From: JAWKNZ01 sp041391425
GTDB lineage: Bacteria; Bdellovibrionota_B; Oligoflexia; Oligoflexales; JAWKNZ01
DNA length: 64,000 bases
Direction: 5' to 3'
Assembly: GCA_041391425.1 (NCBI GenBank)
Contig: JAWKNZ010000008.1
Location: forward strand, 1 to 64,000
Shown: in pieces, positions 37,404 to 46,860 of the stretch
Layout of the letters: every line of letters begins with the position of its first letter
Position numbering within the stretch: the stretch's first letter is position 1
Translations under genes and position numbers: made by a program
The notes under the pieces: generated by a model
What the model saw: only the letters and a program-made list of their open reading frames with translations
What the model was told of the DNA's origin: nothing
Databases searched by the model: none

Positions 37404-37508
37404 CTATTAATAAATATTATATCTATTTTGTTTAATAAGAAGTAAATTCATTTTTGCGCAAAATATAATTACAACCATCTATTAATAAATAGAAATATGC
37501 GCAAAATA
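37404..37508. promoter_or_regulatory. Repeated elements upstream of the signalling operon
   Basis: Two different direct repeats alternate: CTATTAATAAATA at 37404 and 37479, and TGCGCAAAATA at 37455 and 37498. The order is A-B-A-B with unequal spacing. They lie in the 430-bp gap upstream of the RR-PilZ operon on the - strand and could be regulator-binding sites. Confidence 0.4.
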
Positions 37509-37568
37509 GTTTAAATTCCAAGCGAATAATCACAAAAAAAATTTATTGCTATATCATCTCAAAAAATT

Positions 37569-38306
37569 TCATTGCTTCACATAAAGTGTCAGATTATGAA
37601 GATCTTTAATTTCATCTCCGTGAATTTTAAAAGGATAGGGAGGCATTTCTCCTCTATTAATAAGAAATCGAACTGTCGAAAGATGCTCTAAGGTTAATTT
37701 ATTCCGCAACCCATTTTTTGAATGACACAGTTTACAGGATTTTAGTTTAAGCGGCCTATTTAAGCTTTTATGAGAAGATTTAAATGGTGCACCTTGTTCA
37801 AATTTTTTTCCTGAATTACTTGACATATTTCCATACGACTTAATTCTCAGGTTTAATATGCCAATTTGGATTCTCTCCCGTATGCTCGGCTTTTGTTTCG
37901 AATTTAAATTGGGTCTAATTGCACGTGGGCCATTTGCATGACAAGCATAACATCTCACCTTAAATGGAACTGGTTGCCATTCTACGTTTACGCTTAACGC
38001 TCCAGGCTTCAACTGATAAAAATTTGCAATATATGAACTTTTTTCTTTATTAACAATAATCGCTAATTTGTCCCAGTCACTAACTCTCGAATTCAAACCG
38101 TTATGACTTTGCTGCATAATCCAAATATCTTGCTTCCATCCAGGAAAAAATTTTATTCGATTGAATACAGCATCGCCATTTATGGTTTTAGATTCAAGAG
38201 ATTCAAAAACAACAGGATCATCAAGTAAGGTAATAGCCAATCCAAAAATTAAGCTCGACACCACGATCGAGCCTAACATAAACACAACTATTTTAAATTT
38301 AAACAT
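37569..38306 (-). CDS. Periplasmic c-type cytochrome with two haem motifs
   Basis: A 245-residue exported protein with an N-terminal hydrophobic anchor (residues 8-27). Two CxxCH haem motifs are visible: 'VRCYACHANGPRAIRPN' and 'KSCKLCHSKNGLR', the second followed by a Met-rich 'GEMPPYPF' segment that could supply the axial Met. It probably carries electrons in the periplasm. It starts 12 bp after the 38319-39053 gene with an AAAGAG site, so the two form an operon under the divergent LysR gene. Confidence 0.75.
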   Translation of the reverse strand: MFKFKIVVFMLGSIVVSSLIFGLAITLLDDPVVFESLESKTINGDAVFNRIKFFPGWKQDIWIMQQSHNGLNSRVSDWDKLAIIVNKEKSSYIANFYQLKPGALSVNVEWQPVPFKVRCYACHANGPRAIRPNLNSKQKPSIRERIQIGILNLRIKSYGNMSSNSGKKFEQGAPFKSSHKSLNRPLKLKSCKLCHSKNGLRNKLTLEHLSTVRFLINRGEMPPYPFKIHGDEIKDLHNLTLYVKQ

Positions 38307-38318
38307 TCTATAACTCTT

Positions 38319-39053
38319 TTAATTTGATAAATCAGAATGATCTATATAGATCTGTTGTAAAACTTCCGATTGGATACCATTAGGCAGACCTAAAATATCT
38401 CCAAATGCTGGGACTTGTGTATCTAAATTTGAAAATAGAACCTGCACAGGCAGCTGATCATCACCTATAGGCAAAGGAATTGGATCAGAACAAAGCCCTC
38501 GACCACAACCAAGATAAGAAAACTTAAAAGGCTGATCTATGCTATAAACAGCATCGAAGCTTGGATAATTTTCGACCTTATGAAGAGAAAAATACTCACC
38601 ACTTTCACCAAATAAAATATAATTAGAGCTCCTTGCATCTCCATGATTTACATCTAATACTGAAAAATATATAACCTTTGCCACATTAACATTTACCATT
38701 CCCAGCATAAGGCCACCCTTTTCAAAATGTCCTAAATAAATCGCGGCGCTAAAAGATATCTTTTCACCATTAGCAAGCTGTGTTAGATCCAATACTTCCG
38801 GGACAATCGTAAATAATACCTTTCCTTCTTCCTTGGCTTTTTGATAGTGAACTAATGCATTAGACCTCGGATATTGCTGTAAGTTAATTTTCATCACCAA
38901 TTGATAATTATGTGGAGCGTGAAACATAGGTAGATGAGAGGCATAGCTTGAATTATCACCAAAAAGCAACATACCGTGTACAGCCGGTGTATCTGCATAT
39001 GATACTGCCGACATCATGATGATGGAGGTTAAAAATCCAATTAAAATTTTCAT
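38319..39053 (-). CDS. Hypothetical periplasmic protein
   Basis: A 244-residue protein with a clear cleavable signal peptide ('IGFLTSIIMMSAVSYADTPA'). The mature part contains 'LLFGDNSSYASHLPMFHAPH' and only two Cys near 'YLGCGRGLCSDPIPL', a possible metal or disulphide site. No family recognised. AAAGGA precedes the ATG, and it is the first gene of a two-gene operon with the cytochrome. Confidence 0.65.
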   Translation of the reverse strand: MKILIGFLTSIIMMSAVSYADTPAVHGMLLFGDNSSYASHLPMFHAPHNYQLVMKINLQQYPRSNALVHYQKAKEEGKVLFTIVPEVLDLTQLANGEKISFSAAIYLGHFEKGGLMLGMVNVNVAKVIYFSVLDVNHGDARSSNYILFGESGEYFSLHKVENYPSFDAVYSIDQPFKFSYLGCGRGLCSDPIPLPIGDDQLPVQVLFSNLDTQVPAFGDILGLPNGIQSEVLQQIYIDHSDLSN

Positions 39054-39164
39054 TTTTTCATTCCTTTTTCGTCTAAATATAAATTTTCAGAGTAAAATTG
39101 CGATCCTCTGATCCAACAGATAATCTATACAGGCAGTAGGTTAAGAAATAAAATTAATTAATTT

Positions 39165-39184
39165 GATAAATTGATCGATTTATC
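39165..39184. promoter_or_regulatory. Palindromic LysR operator candidate
   Basis: GATAAAT (39165-39171) and ATTTATC (39178-39184) are inverted arms around 6 bases, followed at 39186 by a TATAAT-like box. It lies between the divergent cytochrome operon and the LysR gene. Confidence 0.45.
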
Positions 39185-39240
39185 TTATAATATATTAACT
39201 CATTAATTATGGTTAGTTATCTTAAATTCATGGAGTTAAT

Positions 39241-40095
39241 TTGGGCCTATCAACCTCACAATTAGAAGCATTTGCAGCCGTAGCAAAAGCAGGAAACTTC
39301 TCTAAAGCTGCAAAACATCTTCATATTACACAATCTGCCCTATCACAAAGAATCCTAAATTTAGAAAATGAATTAAAAACAGCACTCATCATTCGTGATC
39401 CTACTGGGCTTAGGCTATCGTCTGCTGGCAATGAATTACTAAGGTATTGTCAAATAAAAGAAAGCCTAGAAACTGATGTATTAAAAAAAATTTCTTCTTC
39501 TGAAAATGAAAAATCCGGCATCATCCGTATAGCAGGATTTTCATCAATCATGCGATCTGTCATTATTCCATCACTAAATGAGCTTATCTGCTCAAATCCC
39601 AACATCCAAATTGAGCTTTTTATCAGAGAAGTTAGAGAGTTGCCAAATATGCTTACAAGTAATGAGGTTGATTTTATCATTACTTCTCAACCGAAATTCC
39701 GTCAAGAAATAGAAAGTCATGACCTTGGGATTGAGGAAAATGTGCTTGTGGTTGGAAAAATTAATAAAGATAAAAATATATTTTTAGATCATGACCCAGA
39801 GGATCCCACAACAAAAGAGTTTATAGATATAAATCCCAGCTTACAAAAAAAATTTCGCCGTCGTTATCTTGACGAAGTTTATGCAATCTTAGATGGAGTT
39901 AAATTTGGGTGGGGAAAAGCCATCCTTCCCAAACATCTTATCTATAAAGATCACGACCTAAAAACGATTAAAAGTTTCAAGTCGTTAAAAAATCCAGTGT
40001 ATCTTCAATATTTCCATCAACCATATTATTCCCGCCTTCATCAAACTGTTATTAAAGAAATTTGCACGAAGGCTCCTAAACTTTTGAAAGTATAG
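39241..40095 (+). CDS. LysR-family regulator
   Basis: A 284-residue protein from a TTG start. The HTH is complete ('EAFAAVAKAGNFSKAAKHLH', 'QSALSQRILNLENELKTALI'), followed by an effector-binding domain. Its size and content resemble the ArgP/IciA subgroup. It is divergent from the exported-protein/cytochrome operon across 187 bp with a palindrome in between, so it likely controls that operon. Confidence 0.88.
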   Translation: MGLSTSQLEAFAAVAKAGNFSKAAKHLHITQSALSQRILNLENELKTALIIRDPTGLRLSSAGNELLRYCQIKESLETDVLKKISSSENEKSGIIRIAGFSSIMRSVIIPSLNELICSNPNIQIELFIREVRELPNMLTSNEVDFIITSQPKFRQEIESHDLGIEENVLVVGKINKDKNIFLDHDPEDPTTKEFIDINPSLQKKFRRRYLDEVYAILDGVKFGWGKAILPKHLIYKDHDLKTIKSFKSLKNPVYLQYFHQPYYSRLHQTVIKEICTKAPKLLKV

Positions 40096-40172
40096 ATAAG
40101 GATACAATTCTTAAAAAAGAGATATTATAACAATACAAAGCAACAATTTAATACTCATAAATTAGGAGTAAC

Positions 40173-40748
40173 ATGAGCGTTAAATACATACACTTGGTAC
40201 GCCATGGGCAATATGTTATGGAAAAGAATAGTAAAAAATATGGAAAGCTAACTTCCCTTGGACGTCAGCAAGCACGGCATGTTGCCAAAAGAATTGGAGA
40301 TTACAAAATTGACAAAATTCATGTCAGCACGATGAAGCGCGCCCAAGAAACGGCTTCAATAATATTAAAAAAAATTAATATACCCCAAAAATTTGACTGT
40401 AAACTACTTGAAGAAGGCATCCCACCTGTACATGATAGTTATTTAGAAAAAAATAAATATCCAAAGTATAAAATGTTGCAAGCCAAAGCAAGAATGAACA
40501 AGGCTTTTAAAAAATATTTTACTCCTAATAAACTCAATAATGAGACCCATGAACTTATTGTTTGCCATGGAAATGTTATTCGTTATTTCATCGTCAAATC
40601 ATTAAAATTAGACCTTACAAAATGGACTGAATTCGACATATTACAGTGCAGTTTTACTACAATTGAAATCCGTAAGAATGGCAGATGTATTCTAAAATGC
40701 TATGGAGAGATAGGATACATTCCAATTGAAAGACGCACATTTTTGTGA
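40173..40748 (+). CDS. Histidine phosphatase superfamily protein
   Basis: A 191-residue protein with the RHG phospho-His motif 'IHLVRHGQYV' at residues 6-15 and the second catalytic His in 'ELIVCHGNVIRYF'. 'STMKRAQETA' adds the phosphate-pocket Arg. This matches small phosphoglycerate-mutase-like phosphatases such as PGAM5- or SixA-like enzymes; the substrate is unknown. A clean AGGAG precedes the ATG. Confidence 0.85.
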   Translation: MSVKYIHLVRHGQYVMEKNSKKYGKLTSLGRQQARHVAKRIGDYKIDKIHVSTMKRAQETASIILKKINIPQKFDCKLLEEGIPPVHDSYLEKNKYPKYKMLQAKARMNKAFKKYFTPNKLNNETHELIVCHGNVIRYFIVKSLKLDLTKWTEFDILQCSFTTIEIRKNGRCILKCYGEIGYIPIERRTFL

Positions 40749-40806
40749 ATAACCATTATTGTTAAAATGCAGCTAATTAGTTTAAATAGCTTTCCGGTGA
40801 AACTGT

Positions 40807-41222
40807 ATGATAGGTAGCTTTACGCCCAAAAGTAGCGAAGGTTCATGTTTATGTGGATCAATTAATTTCAGCTTCTACGAAATTCCAAAAAGTTTTAGCT
40901 TATGCCATTGTAAAATGTGTTGGAAATTTAGTAGTAGCGCATTTGATGCCTTTATTGGTGTTCCAAAAAAGCACTTTAGTTTCAACAAAGGAAAAAACTT
41001 TGAAAAAATTATTAAATCTAGCAATGGGTAAGTCGAACATTTTGTTCTCAGTGCGGATCTTCGCTAAGATATATTTACAATCGAGACCCTGAAACGATCT
41101 ATATAAGCGCAGGTACATTAGATAAAGAAATTGAGTTTGAGCCTCAAAGGCATATATTTGTTAAGGACAAATGCAGGTGGTTCGACTCAATCGAACATAT
41201 TCCTCAAATAGAAAAGTATTAA
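40807..41222 (+). pseudogene. GFA-family gene with a frameshift
   Basis: The first frame (from 40807) reads 'GSCLCGSINFSFYEIPKS' and 'LCHCKMCWKFSSSAF', and stops at 41031. Adding one G to GGG near 41027 brings 'VSRTFCSQCGSSLRYIY' and a normal tail in frame to the stop at 41220-41222. The zinc cysteines are all present in the corrected protein. It may be a true broken copy or a base lost in assembly. Confidence 0.75.
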
Positions 41223-41479
41223 TTTTTTAAATTAATGCAGCAGATTCTTGTAGAGATCACTGGTATTAAGAGGCTAAAATCACAAATAAAAATATAAAGA
41301 ATTCACATTTCCATATAAAAATATAGCAGCCATTCAACACAAGCTCCCCCTTTAAAAAGCTATTTCTCACACAATAGCTCCTAATAGGACCAATTACATC
41401 ACCGATAAAACTCAAGATCATAAAAATACAATTTATTCTATATAACTAAATCAAGCTATCAACGCTATAAGGGCCAGAT

Positions 41480-43156
41480 ATGAGCAAACATGCATTTTCA
41501 ATCATTGGACATTTTTCAATTATTTTCTTACTCGCCAGCTGCACTAAAAGCGTCCGGATGAAAAATCTTGAAAATACAAACCATCGAGAGCTAAAAGAAG
41601 ATCAATTTTCCCATAAAAGCCAATCAAAGGCAGAAGCAAATACGGAAAACAATAATTCACCAAAGGAAAAAGAAATCAAACAACTTCATTTATTTCCAGC
41701 AACATCTACCATTTGGAAAAAAACAGACATCAAAGTTTGCTGGGAAAACAGAGGCGCCGCTCCTGAAAATGAAAGGCAATGGATTATCGATGCATTAAAT
41801 GAAACATGGTCTAAATATTCAAATCTAAATTTTCATGGCTGGGGGAAATGCAAGTTATTCACATCTGGAATTAGAATCAAAATAAGCGACAGTGGTCCGC
41901 ATGTTAAAGCGCTTGGGAGGAAAATTGACGGATATCCGGATGGGATGGTACTTAATTTCACTTTTAAGAACTGGAGTCCTTCATGTGCCACATCAGAGGA
42001 AAAAAGAAAATTTTGCATTAGAGCGATCGCAGTGCACGAGTTCGGTCATGCGCTTGGCTTTGCTCATGAACAAAATAGAGATGACCGGCCAGATAGCTGT
42101 ACAGACTCGCCACAAGGAAGCAATGGAGATGTCTATCTAGGAGTCTGGGATCTAAGCTCAGTGATGAATTATTGCAATCCTATTTATAGTAATGCAGGCA
42201 TCCTAAGCGATATCGATATGCTTGGGGTAAGGCATTATTATTCAGCAACTCATCCAGAACACGATATCAAAGATTATCGATTTACATTCAATTTAGATAC
42301 CTTTCGAAACGAAAAAAAATTAACTAAAGACGTTTCCATACGTCAATCTTAAAAACTAGAATTAAAAATATCGGTATCAGTAGATCCAGTTCCTATCTCG
42401 ACAAAAGACGTCTATATTGCCATTGTAGATGACCAAGGAAATTACCGAATTCTCCAACAAAACAATGCTACCTATAGCCTTGGAGAAATAAACAAAGCAT
42501 CTCCTACGTTTGCAAATTGGCAGCCTCAAGATTTAAATAATAAAAAGCTAGTAACCATGAACTTTCTTAATGACCCATATTTCAAAATAGAGAAGCGTTA
42601 CAGCTGGTATATAATATTTACAAATCCAGGGAAAAATATATTAGATACAAATTACTGGTTGATGTCAAAACAAACTCCTTCTTTCTTATTAAAACCATAT
42701 AATTGGCAGCCTGACGCAAGTGAATTACAACTAAACTTAGCTCTATTTTCTCAAGATAAAGAATTAACAGAAGCAACAAATATAGATTTGACTACAAAAA
42801 TTGACTTAAAAGCAACAATGGATACAAGTGATTTAGTCTTCAATAAAAAAGATATTTACTTAGCCATAGTCGATAGTGATGGAAATTATCGAGCTTTTAA
42901 AAAACAACCTATCGATGGTGGCTTTATTCTGGGAGAATTAAACGATCCTTCTCCTACTCCACTTGCCAAAAACTGGCTTCCTACAGATATAGACAAACTG
43001 CAGTTATTCACCATGGACTTTGCAGCTGACAAATATTTTAAGCCTGGACTTACATACGAATATTACGCCATCCTCACTGAGCCAGGTGCAAGCGTACTGA
43101 AAAAAGAAAACTGGTTCAAAATAGGAAAATCATTGCCGATAAGTTTCAAGCAATAA
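41480..43156 (+). pseudogene. Zinc metalloprotease lipoprotein with two C-terminal repeats, interrupted by a stop
   Basis: The first 290 codons encode a lipoprotein (lipobox 'FSIIFLLASCTKS') with a metzincin signature HEFGHALGFAH at residues 186-196 and a later Met ('SVMNYC'), like astacin- or matrixin-type proteases. TAA at 42350-42352 ends this frame, but the same frame continues without shift to 43156. It holds two similar domains, marked 'DVYIAIVDDQGNYRILQ' and 'DIYLAIVDSDGNYRAFK', each closing with an 'NYW'- or 'NWF'-type end. One nonsense change thus separates protease from its tail. The protease part might still be functional. Confidence 0.8.
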
Positions 43157-43169
43157 CCCTATGACACAT

Positions 43170-43364
43170 TCAATATGCCATGTCGCCATGAATGGGCTCA
43201 GAATGGTACGTTCTTTCCACAGCAATCTTTTTTCTTACCTCAGACAGATCAATGTCGGAATACTTTTTCTCAACTAATTGAATTGTTTCATTCAATCCAC
43301 TTTTATTTTTAATTTTTAGAAACAAAGATTTTGCAATATCTGCTCTCCATACACTATCGCTCAT
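43170..43364 (-). CDS. Small hypothetical protein
   Basis: A 64-residue, mostly helical, charged protein with no membrane segment. The ATG is preceded by AAGGAG at 7 bases, which supports translation. It carries 'DSVWRADIAKSLFLKI' and 'EKKYSDIDLSEVRKKI'. No family recognised. It follows the LysR gene on the same strand by 31 bp and may share its transcript. Confidence 0.6.
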   Translation of the reverse strand: MSDSVWRADIAKSLFLKIKNKSGLNETIQLVEKKYSDIDLSEVRKKIAVERTYHSEPIHGDMAY

Positions 43365-43395
43365 ACTAAAATCTCCTTAAAGTGAAAATCCATAA

Positions 43396-44259
43396 TTAAA
43401 AGACAGAATTTAGCCATCCAGATCGCTGTTTATTCTTGGTAAATAACTTAACTTTCTGACTGCAGTGATAAGGACATCCATCTACTTTAAGTTTTTCAAA
43501 ACCAGATTTAACACCAAAATATTCAGGCAGATATGCAATCGCATCACCATGAAGCACCAAGGCTTCAATGGTCTTTAAGCTTGCAGAAGTATACATAATT
43601 TGCCGCGGCAACATATCATCCCGCCAACCATCATTTGAATCACTTTTACTAATCTTTCCAAAAATATTTTTCTGGGGAACGACAAATGGATATTGTAATA
43701 CAGTTTCAATAGGAAGCGAACTGCTCTTTTTAAATTTTGGAAAAAGCACATGTTTTCTCGAAATATAAGTATTGAATTCAATTGAATTAATAATTTTTTG
43801 ATCAAAATATTTAGGTAGGTTATAAGTGGTAAGACCTAGATCAACCTCACCATCACGAACTCTAGAGATCAATTCCGAACCTTCCAAAACTTCAAATTGA
43901 ATTGCTACATTTGGGTAACGGTTTTTAATGTTACTAGCTATCTCCACACCAAAATGAGAGATGAGGATTTCACTGCCAGCAATAACAATTTTAAATCCAT
44001 TATCACTACCAACGATTTCTGATCTTATCGAATTCTCTAAAGTAAGAAGTTCATATCCCTTATGCTTAAGAAAACGTCCATATTCTGTTAAGCGAATATT
44101 CCGACCTTCCCTTCGGAAGAGTTTTACGCTTAATTCATCTTCTAATTTCTTAATCGCTTTGCTTAGCGAGCCCGTCGATATTCCAATATCCTCAGAAGCT
44201 CGATGAATATTCTCGAATTTAGCAACAGCAAGAAAATATTTGATCTCATTAATTTCCAT
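43396..44259 (-). CDS. LysR-family regulator
   Basis: A 287-residue protein from the ATG at 44259 ('MEINEIKYFLAVAKFENIHR'), the usual LysR start; the frame is open 13 codons further. The HTH continues with 'SEDIGISTGSLSKAIKKLED', and a ligand domain follows. It is divergent from the Old Yellow Enzyme gene across 78 bp, a common arrangement for LysR regulators of such reductases. Confidence 0.88.
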   Translation of the reverse strand: MEINEIKYFLAVAKFENIHRASEDIGISTGSLSKAIKKLEDELSVKLFRREGRNIRLTEYGRFLKHKGYELLTLENSIRSEIVGSDNGFKIVIAGSEILISHFGVEIASNIKNRYPNVAIQFEVLEGSELISRVRDGEVDLGLTTYNLPKYFDQKIINSIEFNTYISRKHVLFPKFKKSSSLPIETVLQYPFVVPQKNIFGKISKSDSNDGWRDDMLPRQIMYTSASLKTIEALVLHGDAIAYLPEYFGVKSGFEKLKVDGCPYHCSQKVKLFTKNKQRSGWLNSVF

Positions 44260-44337
44260 ATTCGAAACATATATTGCACAAATATTTCTTTTTTTCAAAC
44301 AATTATTAGATTAATTCTTATACCGGAAAGGGGAAAT

Positions 44338-45333
44338 ATGATTAATCTACATTCAAATATCAAGATAACCAATGAATTTAAAATAAAAAATAGAATTGTA
44401 GTGCCCCCTATGGCCTCAGCCACCGCCGACCAAAATGGCTTTGTAACCAAACAAACCTTAGAGCACTATAAGAGGCTAACCAATTCAAAAGCTGGACTGA
44501 TAATGGTTGAATACACTTACATAAATCCAGCAGGCAAAAGCGAGCCAAACCAACTAGGAATCTTATCAGACCTTCATATCGAAGGGCTAAAAAATCTCGC
44601 TAATGTTATACATCACCAAGGTTCAGCATCGGGAATCCAATTAACCCACGCTGGAGGGAAATCAAACAGATCCTTAACAGATGGTTCTTTAATATCTCCT
44701 AGTGGAATAGCTGTCCCAGTAAAAGACAGGCAAATGCAAGAACCTGATACAGCTTCAAGCGAAGATATTTCAGAGTTAAAAAATTCATTCTTAAACGCTG
44801 CAATTAGAGCATATACTGCGGGTTTTAATATTATTGAACTACATTGCGCTCATGGTTATGGATTAAATCAATGGCTGTCGCCTTTAACAAACAAAAGACA
44901 CGATAAATATGGAGGCAATAATGATAATCGATCGAGACTACTATATGAGGTAGTGAAATTAATTAAAGAAAACCTCCCAAAATCCATCTTATCGGTAAGG
45001 ATACCAGGAATGGATCATATTCCTGGAGGCCTTGCTTACCAAGATACAATTAAAATAATTCAAAACTTAGAATCACTTGATGTGAATATTATAAATGTCT
45101 CTTCAGGGATAGGTGGCTGGAGGCGTCCTAAAAATCGCATGGGTGAAGGTTATTTAGTGGCCGATGCAGCGATAATCCAAAAAAATACCTCATTGCCAGT
45201 GATTGGGGTAGGAGGGATCAAGTCAGCAGAGTTTATAAATGATTGCCTCCAGCAAAAAAAGATTTCTTTAGCAGCAGTAGGAAGATCCATCCTAGAAAAC
45301 CCCCAATGGGGCCCTAACATAGGGTTAAATTAA
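44338..45333 (+). CDS. NADH:flavin oxidoreductase / Old Yellow Enzyme family
   Basis: A 331-residue FMN-binding TIM barrel. The start at 44338 has GAAAGGGG 4-12 bases upstream; the frame is open 45 codons further. Family marks: 'NRIVVPPMASATADQNGFV', 'GIQLTHAGGKSNRSL' , 'FNIIELHCAHGYGLNQWLSP' (His/His/Tyr of the active site), 'NKRHDKYGG' and the FMN-phosphate loop 'VIGVGGIKSAEF', 'AAVGRSILENP'. It reduces activated alkenes or quinone-like compounds with NAD(P)H. Divergent from its probable LysR regulator. Confidence 0.9.
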   Translation: MINLHSNIKITNEFKIKNRIVVPPMASATADQNGFVTKQTLEHYKRLTNSKAGLIMVEYTYINPAGKSEPNQLGILSDLHIEGLKNLANVIHHQGSASGIQLTHAGGKSNRSLTDGSLISPSGIAVPVKDRQMQEPDTASSEDISELKNSFLNAAIRAYTAGFNIIELHCAHGYGLNQWLSPLTNKRHDKYGGNNDNRSRLLYEVVKLIKENLPKSILSVRIPGMDHIPGGLAYQDTIKIIQNLESLDVNIINVSSGIGGWRRPKNRMGEGYLVADAAIIQKNTSLPVIGVGGIKSAEFINDCLQQKKISLAAVGRSILENPQWGPNIGLN

Positions 45334-45466
45334 TAATGCTTAAGAAACTATTACAGCCAGAAAAATAAGTTTCAAGGTTACTAACCTCGATAAAGGAGAT
45401 TAGTCCTGTAAATCTGAGATGCAAATACCGATTATTAATTATTTTTTTAAGCCTCACGAGAGGCAA

Positions 45467-45829
45467 TCATTCTTTATAAATACCTTGCAATCCAATAATA
45501 CTACCAAAAGGATCCTTTATTTGACAAATTCCTTCATTTGAATCATCGATAGAAATTGGACCTCGGTATATTTTAGCTCCAAATTTCGTAAAATGCTGCA
45601 TAGCATTTACAAGATCTTCAACCCGCCAATAGGTAACACTTCCACCACTCAATGCAGGAGTTTTATAATCCGCTAAATGAAAGCATAATTCATTATCACT
45701 AATTTTAATAAGAGCAAAATTATCTTCTTCAATTGCTAATGGAAGATCTAAAACTTTAGAATACCAAGAAGATGATTTCTTTACATCACTTACAAAAAGA
45801 TAATTTGCATGAATGTTTTTAAGAAACAT
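45467..45829 (-). CDS. VOC-family protein (glyoxalase/dioxygenase-like)
   Basis: A 120-residue protein from the ATG at 45829, chosen because 'NIHANYLFVSDVKKSSSWYS' is the usual VOC opening; the frame is open 25 codons further. The fold also shows 'LPLAIEEDNFALIKI' and 'GICQIKDPFGSIIGLQG' at the end, with the Glu/His metal ligands only partly obvious. Substrate unknown. It may be isolated, as the next gene upstream is a pseudogene. Confidence 0.75.
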   Translation of the reverse strand: MFLKNIHANYLFVSDVKKSSSWYSKVLDLPLAIEEDNFALIKISDNELCFHLADYKTPALSGGSVTYWRVEDLVNAMQHFTKFGAKIYRGPISIDDSNEGICQIKDPFGSIIGLQGIYKE

Positions 45830-45928
45830 AAATATTAACTCGCATAATTTTGTGAATAGCTTCTTTAAACTAATCATTCTTTCAAAAAAATAAATCTTTT
45901 GCAAATTATCGCAACTTTAACTATAAAT

Positions 45929-46354
45929 CTAAGCAATAATATGCTTACACAGCCCAACAAATCTCCGATGCCACGGAGGAGGCGCCTTACCATTGAGCTC
46001 GGGATGAAAGATAGTCAACATGATATTTCCTTGCTCCACCCACGTGGGATGGCCATCTCTCGAGGCTAAGACATTTATGTCCTCACCCATTTTACTAATA
46101 ATTAGATCTCGAATATACGAAACTCTATATTCATTAGTCATGAATTCACTACTATTGATCTACCTTCCATAACCATTACGAATCACTTCTATATCAACAG
46201 CAGCTATAGAGAGCTGTTCTGGACGTAAAGCCTTTTTTGTAAGCAAGATTACACCTGGACAAACTCACCAGACTGGCTTATTCTCAGAAAACTCTTGCAG
46301 TGATAACATTAAACCCATATGTCCGATCATTTTCAGCATAGAAGAACCTTCGCC
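45929..46354 (-). pseudogene. pdxT: Decayed pdxT (PLP synthase glutaminase subunit)
   Basis: PdxT supplies ammonia to PdxS for pyridoxal 5'-phosphate synthesis. One frame runs 46354 to 45929 with 'GEGSSMLKMIGHMGLM', a damaged nucleophile elbow (TGA then 'VCPGVILLTKKAL' in place of GTCAG), 'VDIEVIRNGYGR' then TAG, and 'YIRDLIISKMGEDINVLAS' to 'VEQGNIMLTIFHPELNG'. The two nonsense codons (46265-46267 and 46160-46162) and the changed elbow inactivate it, with no frameshift. The N-terminal ~45 residues and pdxS are missing. Confidence 0.85.
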
Positions 46355-46385
46355 TTAATATCAATAATTTACCTTCAAAGCTTGA

Positions 46386-46541
46386 AAAAAATGTATAATC
46401 ATTAAACCTTCTATTGAAGCATTTTTTAGTAAACTTCATTTATATGGATTTAAAATCGGATATGCCTTTCTTAATAAAGCAGAAATGGAAAATGCATTAA
46501 AGATCACCGCAACAATAATAAAGGAGCTCCTTTGTGTTTAG
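46386..46541 (+). pseudogene. C-terminal tail of a PLP-dependent aminotransferase or MocR/PdxR-type regulator
   Basis: A frame of 51 codons without a start reads 'KPSIEAFFSKLHLYGFKIG' and then 'YAFLNKAEMENALKITATII', ending at TAG 46539-46541. The 'GYAxL...' pattern with an amphipathic last helix matches the end of the aminotransferase domain in MocR/PdxR regulators. A PdxR remnant would fit its place head-to-head with pdxT. Its last 8 bases overlap the HAD gene. Confidence 0.45.
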
Positions 46542-46860
46542 AGGTATTGTTTTTGATTTAGATGGAACGCTACTCGACTCTAAACTTTGCTTTGATAGCA
46601 TTAGAAAGCAATTAGAAATTCCTCATGGAAAGTTAATTTTAGAGTATTTAGAAAAAATTCCAACAGCACAAAGAACCATAAAACATAAAATACTCCATGA
46701 AATCGAATTAAATGCAGCTAAATCAGCGCCCTTGTTTCCAGGTGTTGCTACATTTATCAACGCATTAAATGCAAGCGGCATAAAGCTAGGAATTTTCACC
46801 AGAAACAATAGACAAGTCACTGAATGGGTAGTCAATCAATACCGCCTACCATCTATTTAA
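46534..46860 (+). pseudogene. HAD-family phosphatase, 3' end lost
   Basis: From a GTG with AAGGAG 7 bases upstream, 108 codons with the HAD motif I 'GIVFDLDGTLLDSK' (both Asp) and motif II 'GIFTRNNRQVTEWV'. Motifs III and IV with their Lys and Asp are absent: the frame ends at 46860 shortly after the sequence changes to that of the Xre-type gene. A phosphoglycolate-phosphatase-like enzyme truncated by deletion. Confidence 0.8.

Noticed and set aside
44203..44337. N-terminal extension of the Old Yellow Enzyme
   Set aside because: It would overlap the divergent LysR gene, and GAAAGGGG fixes the start at 44338.
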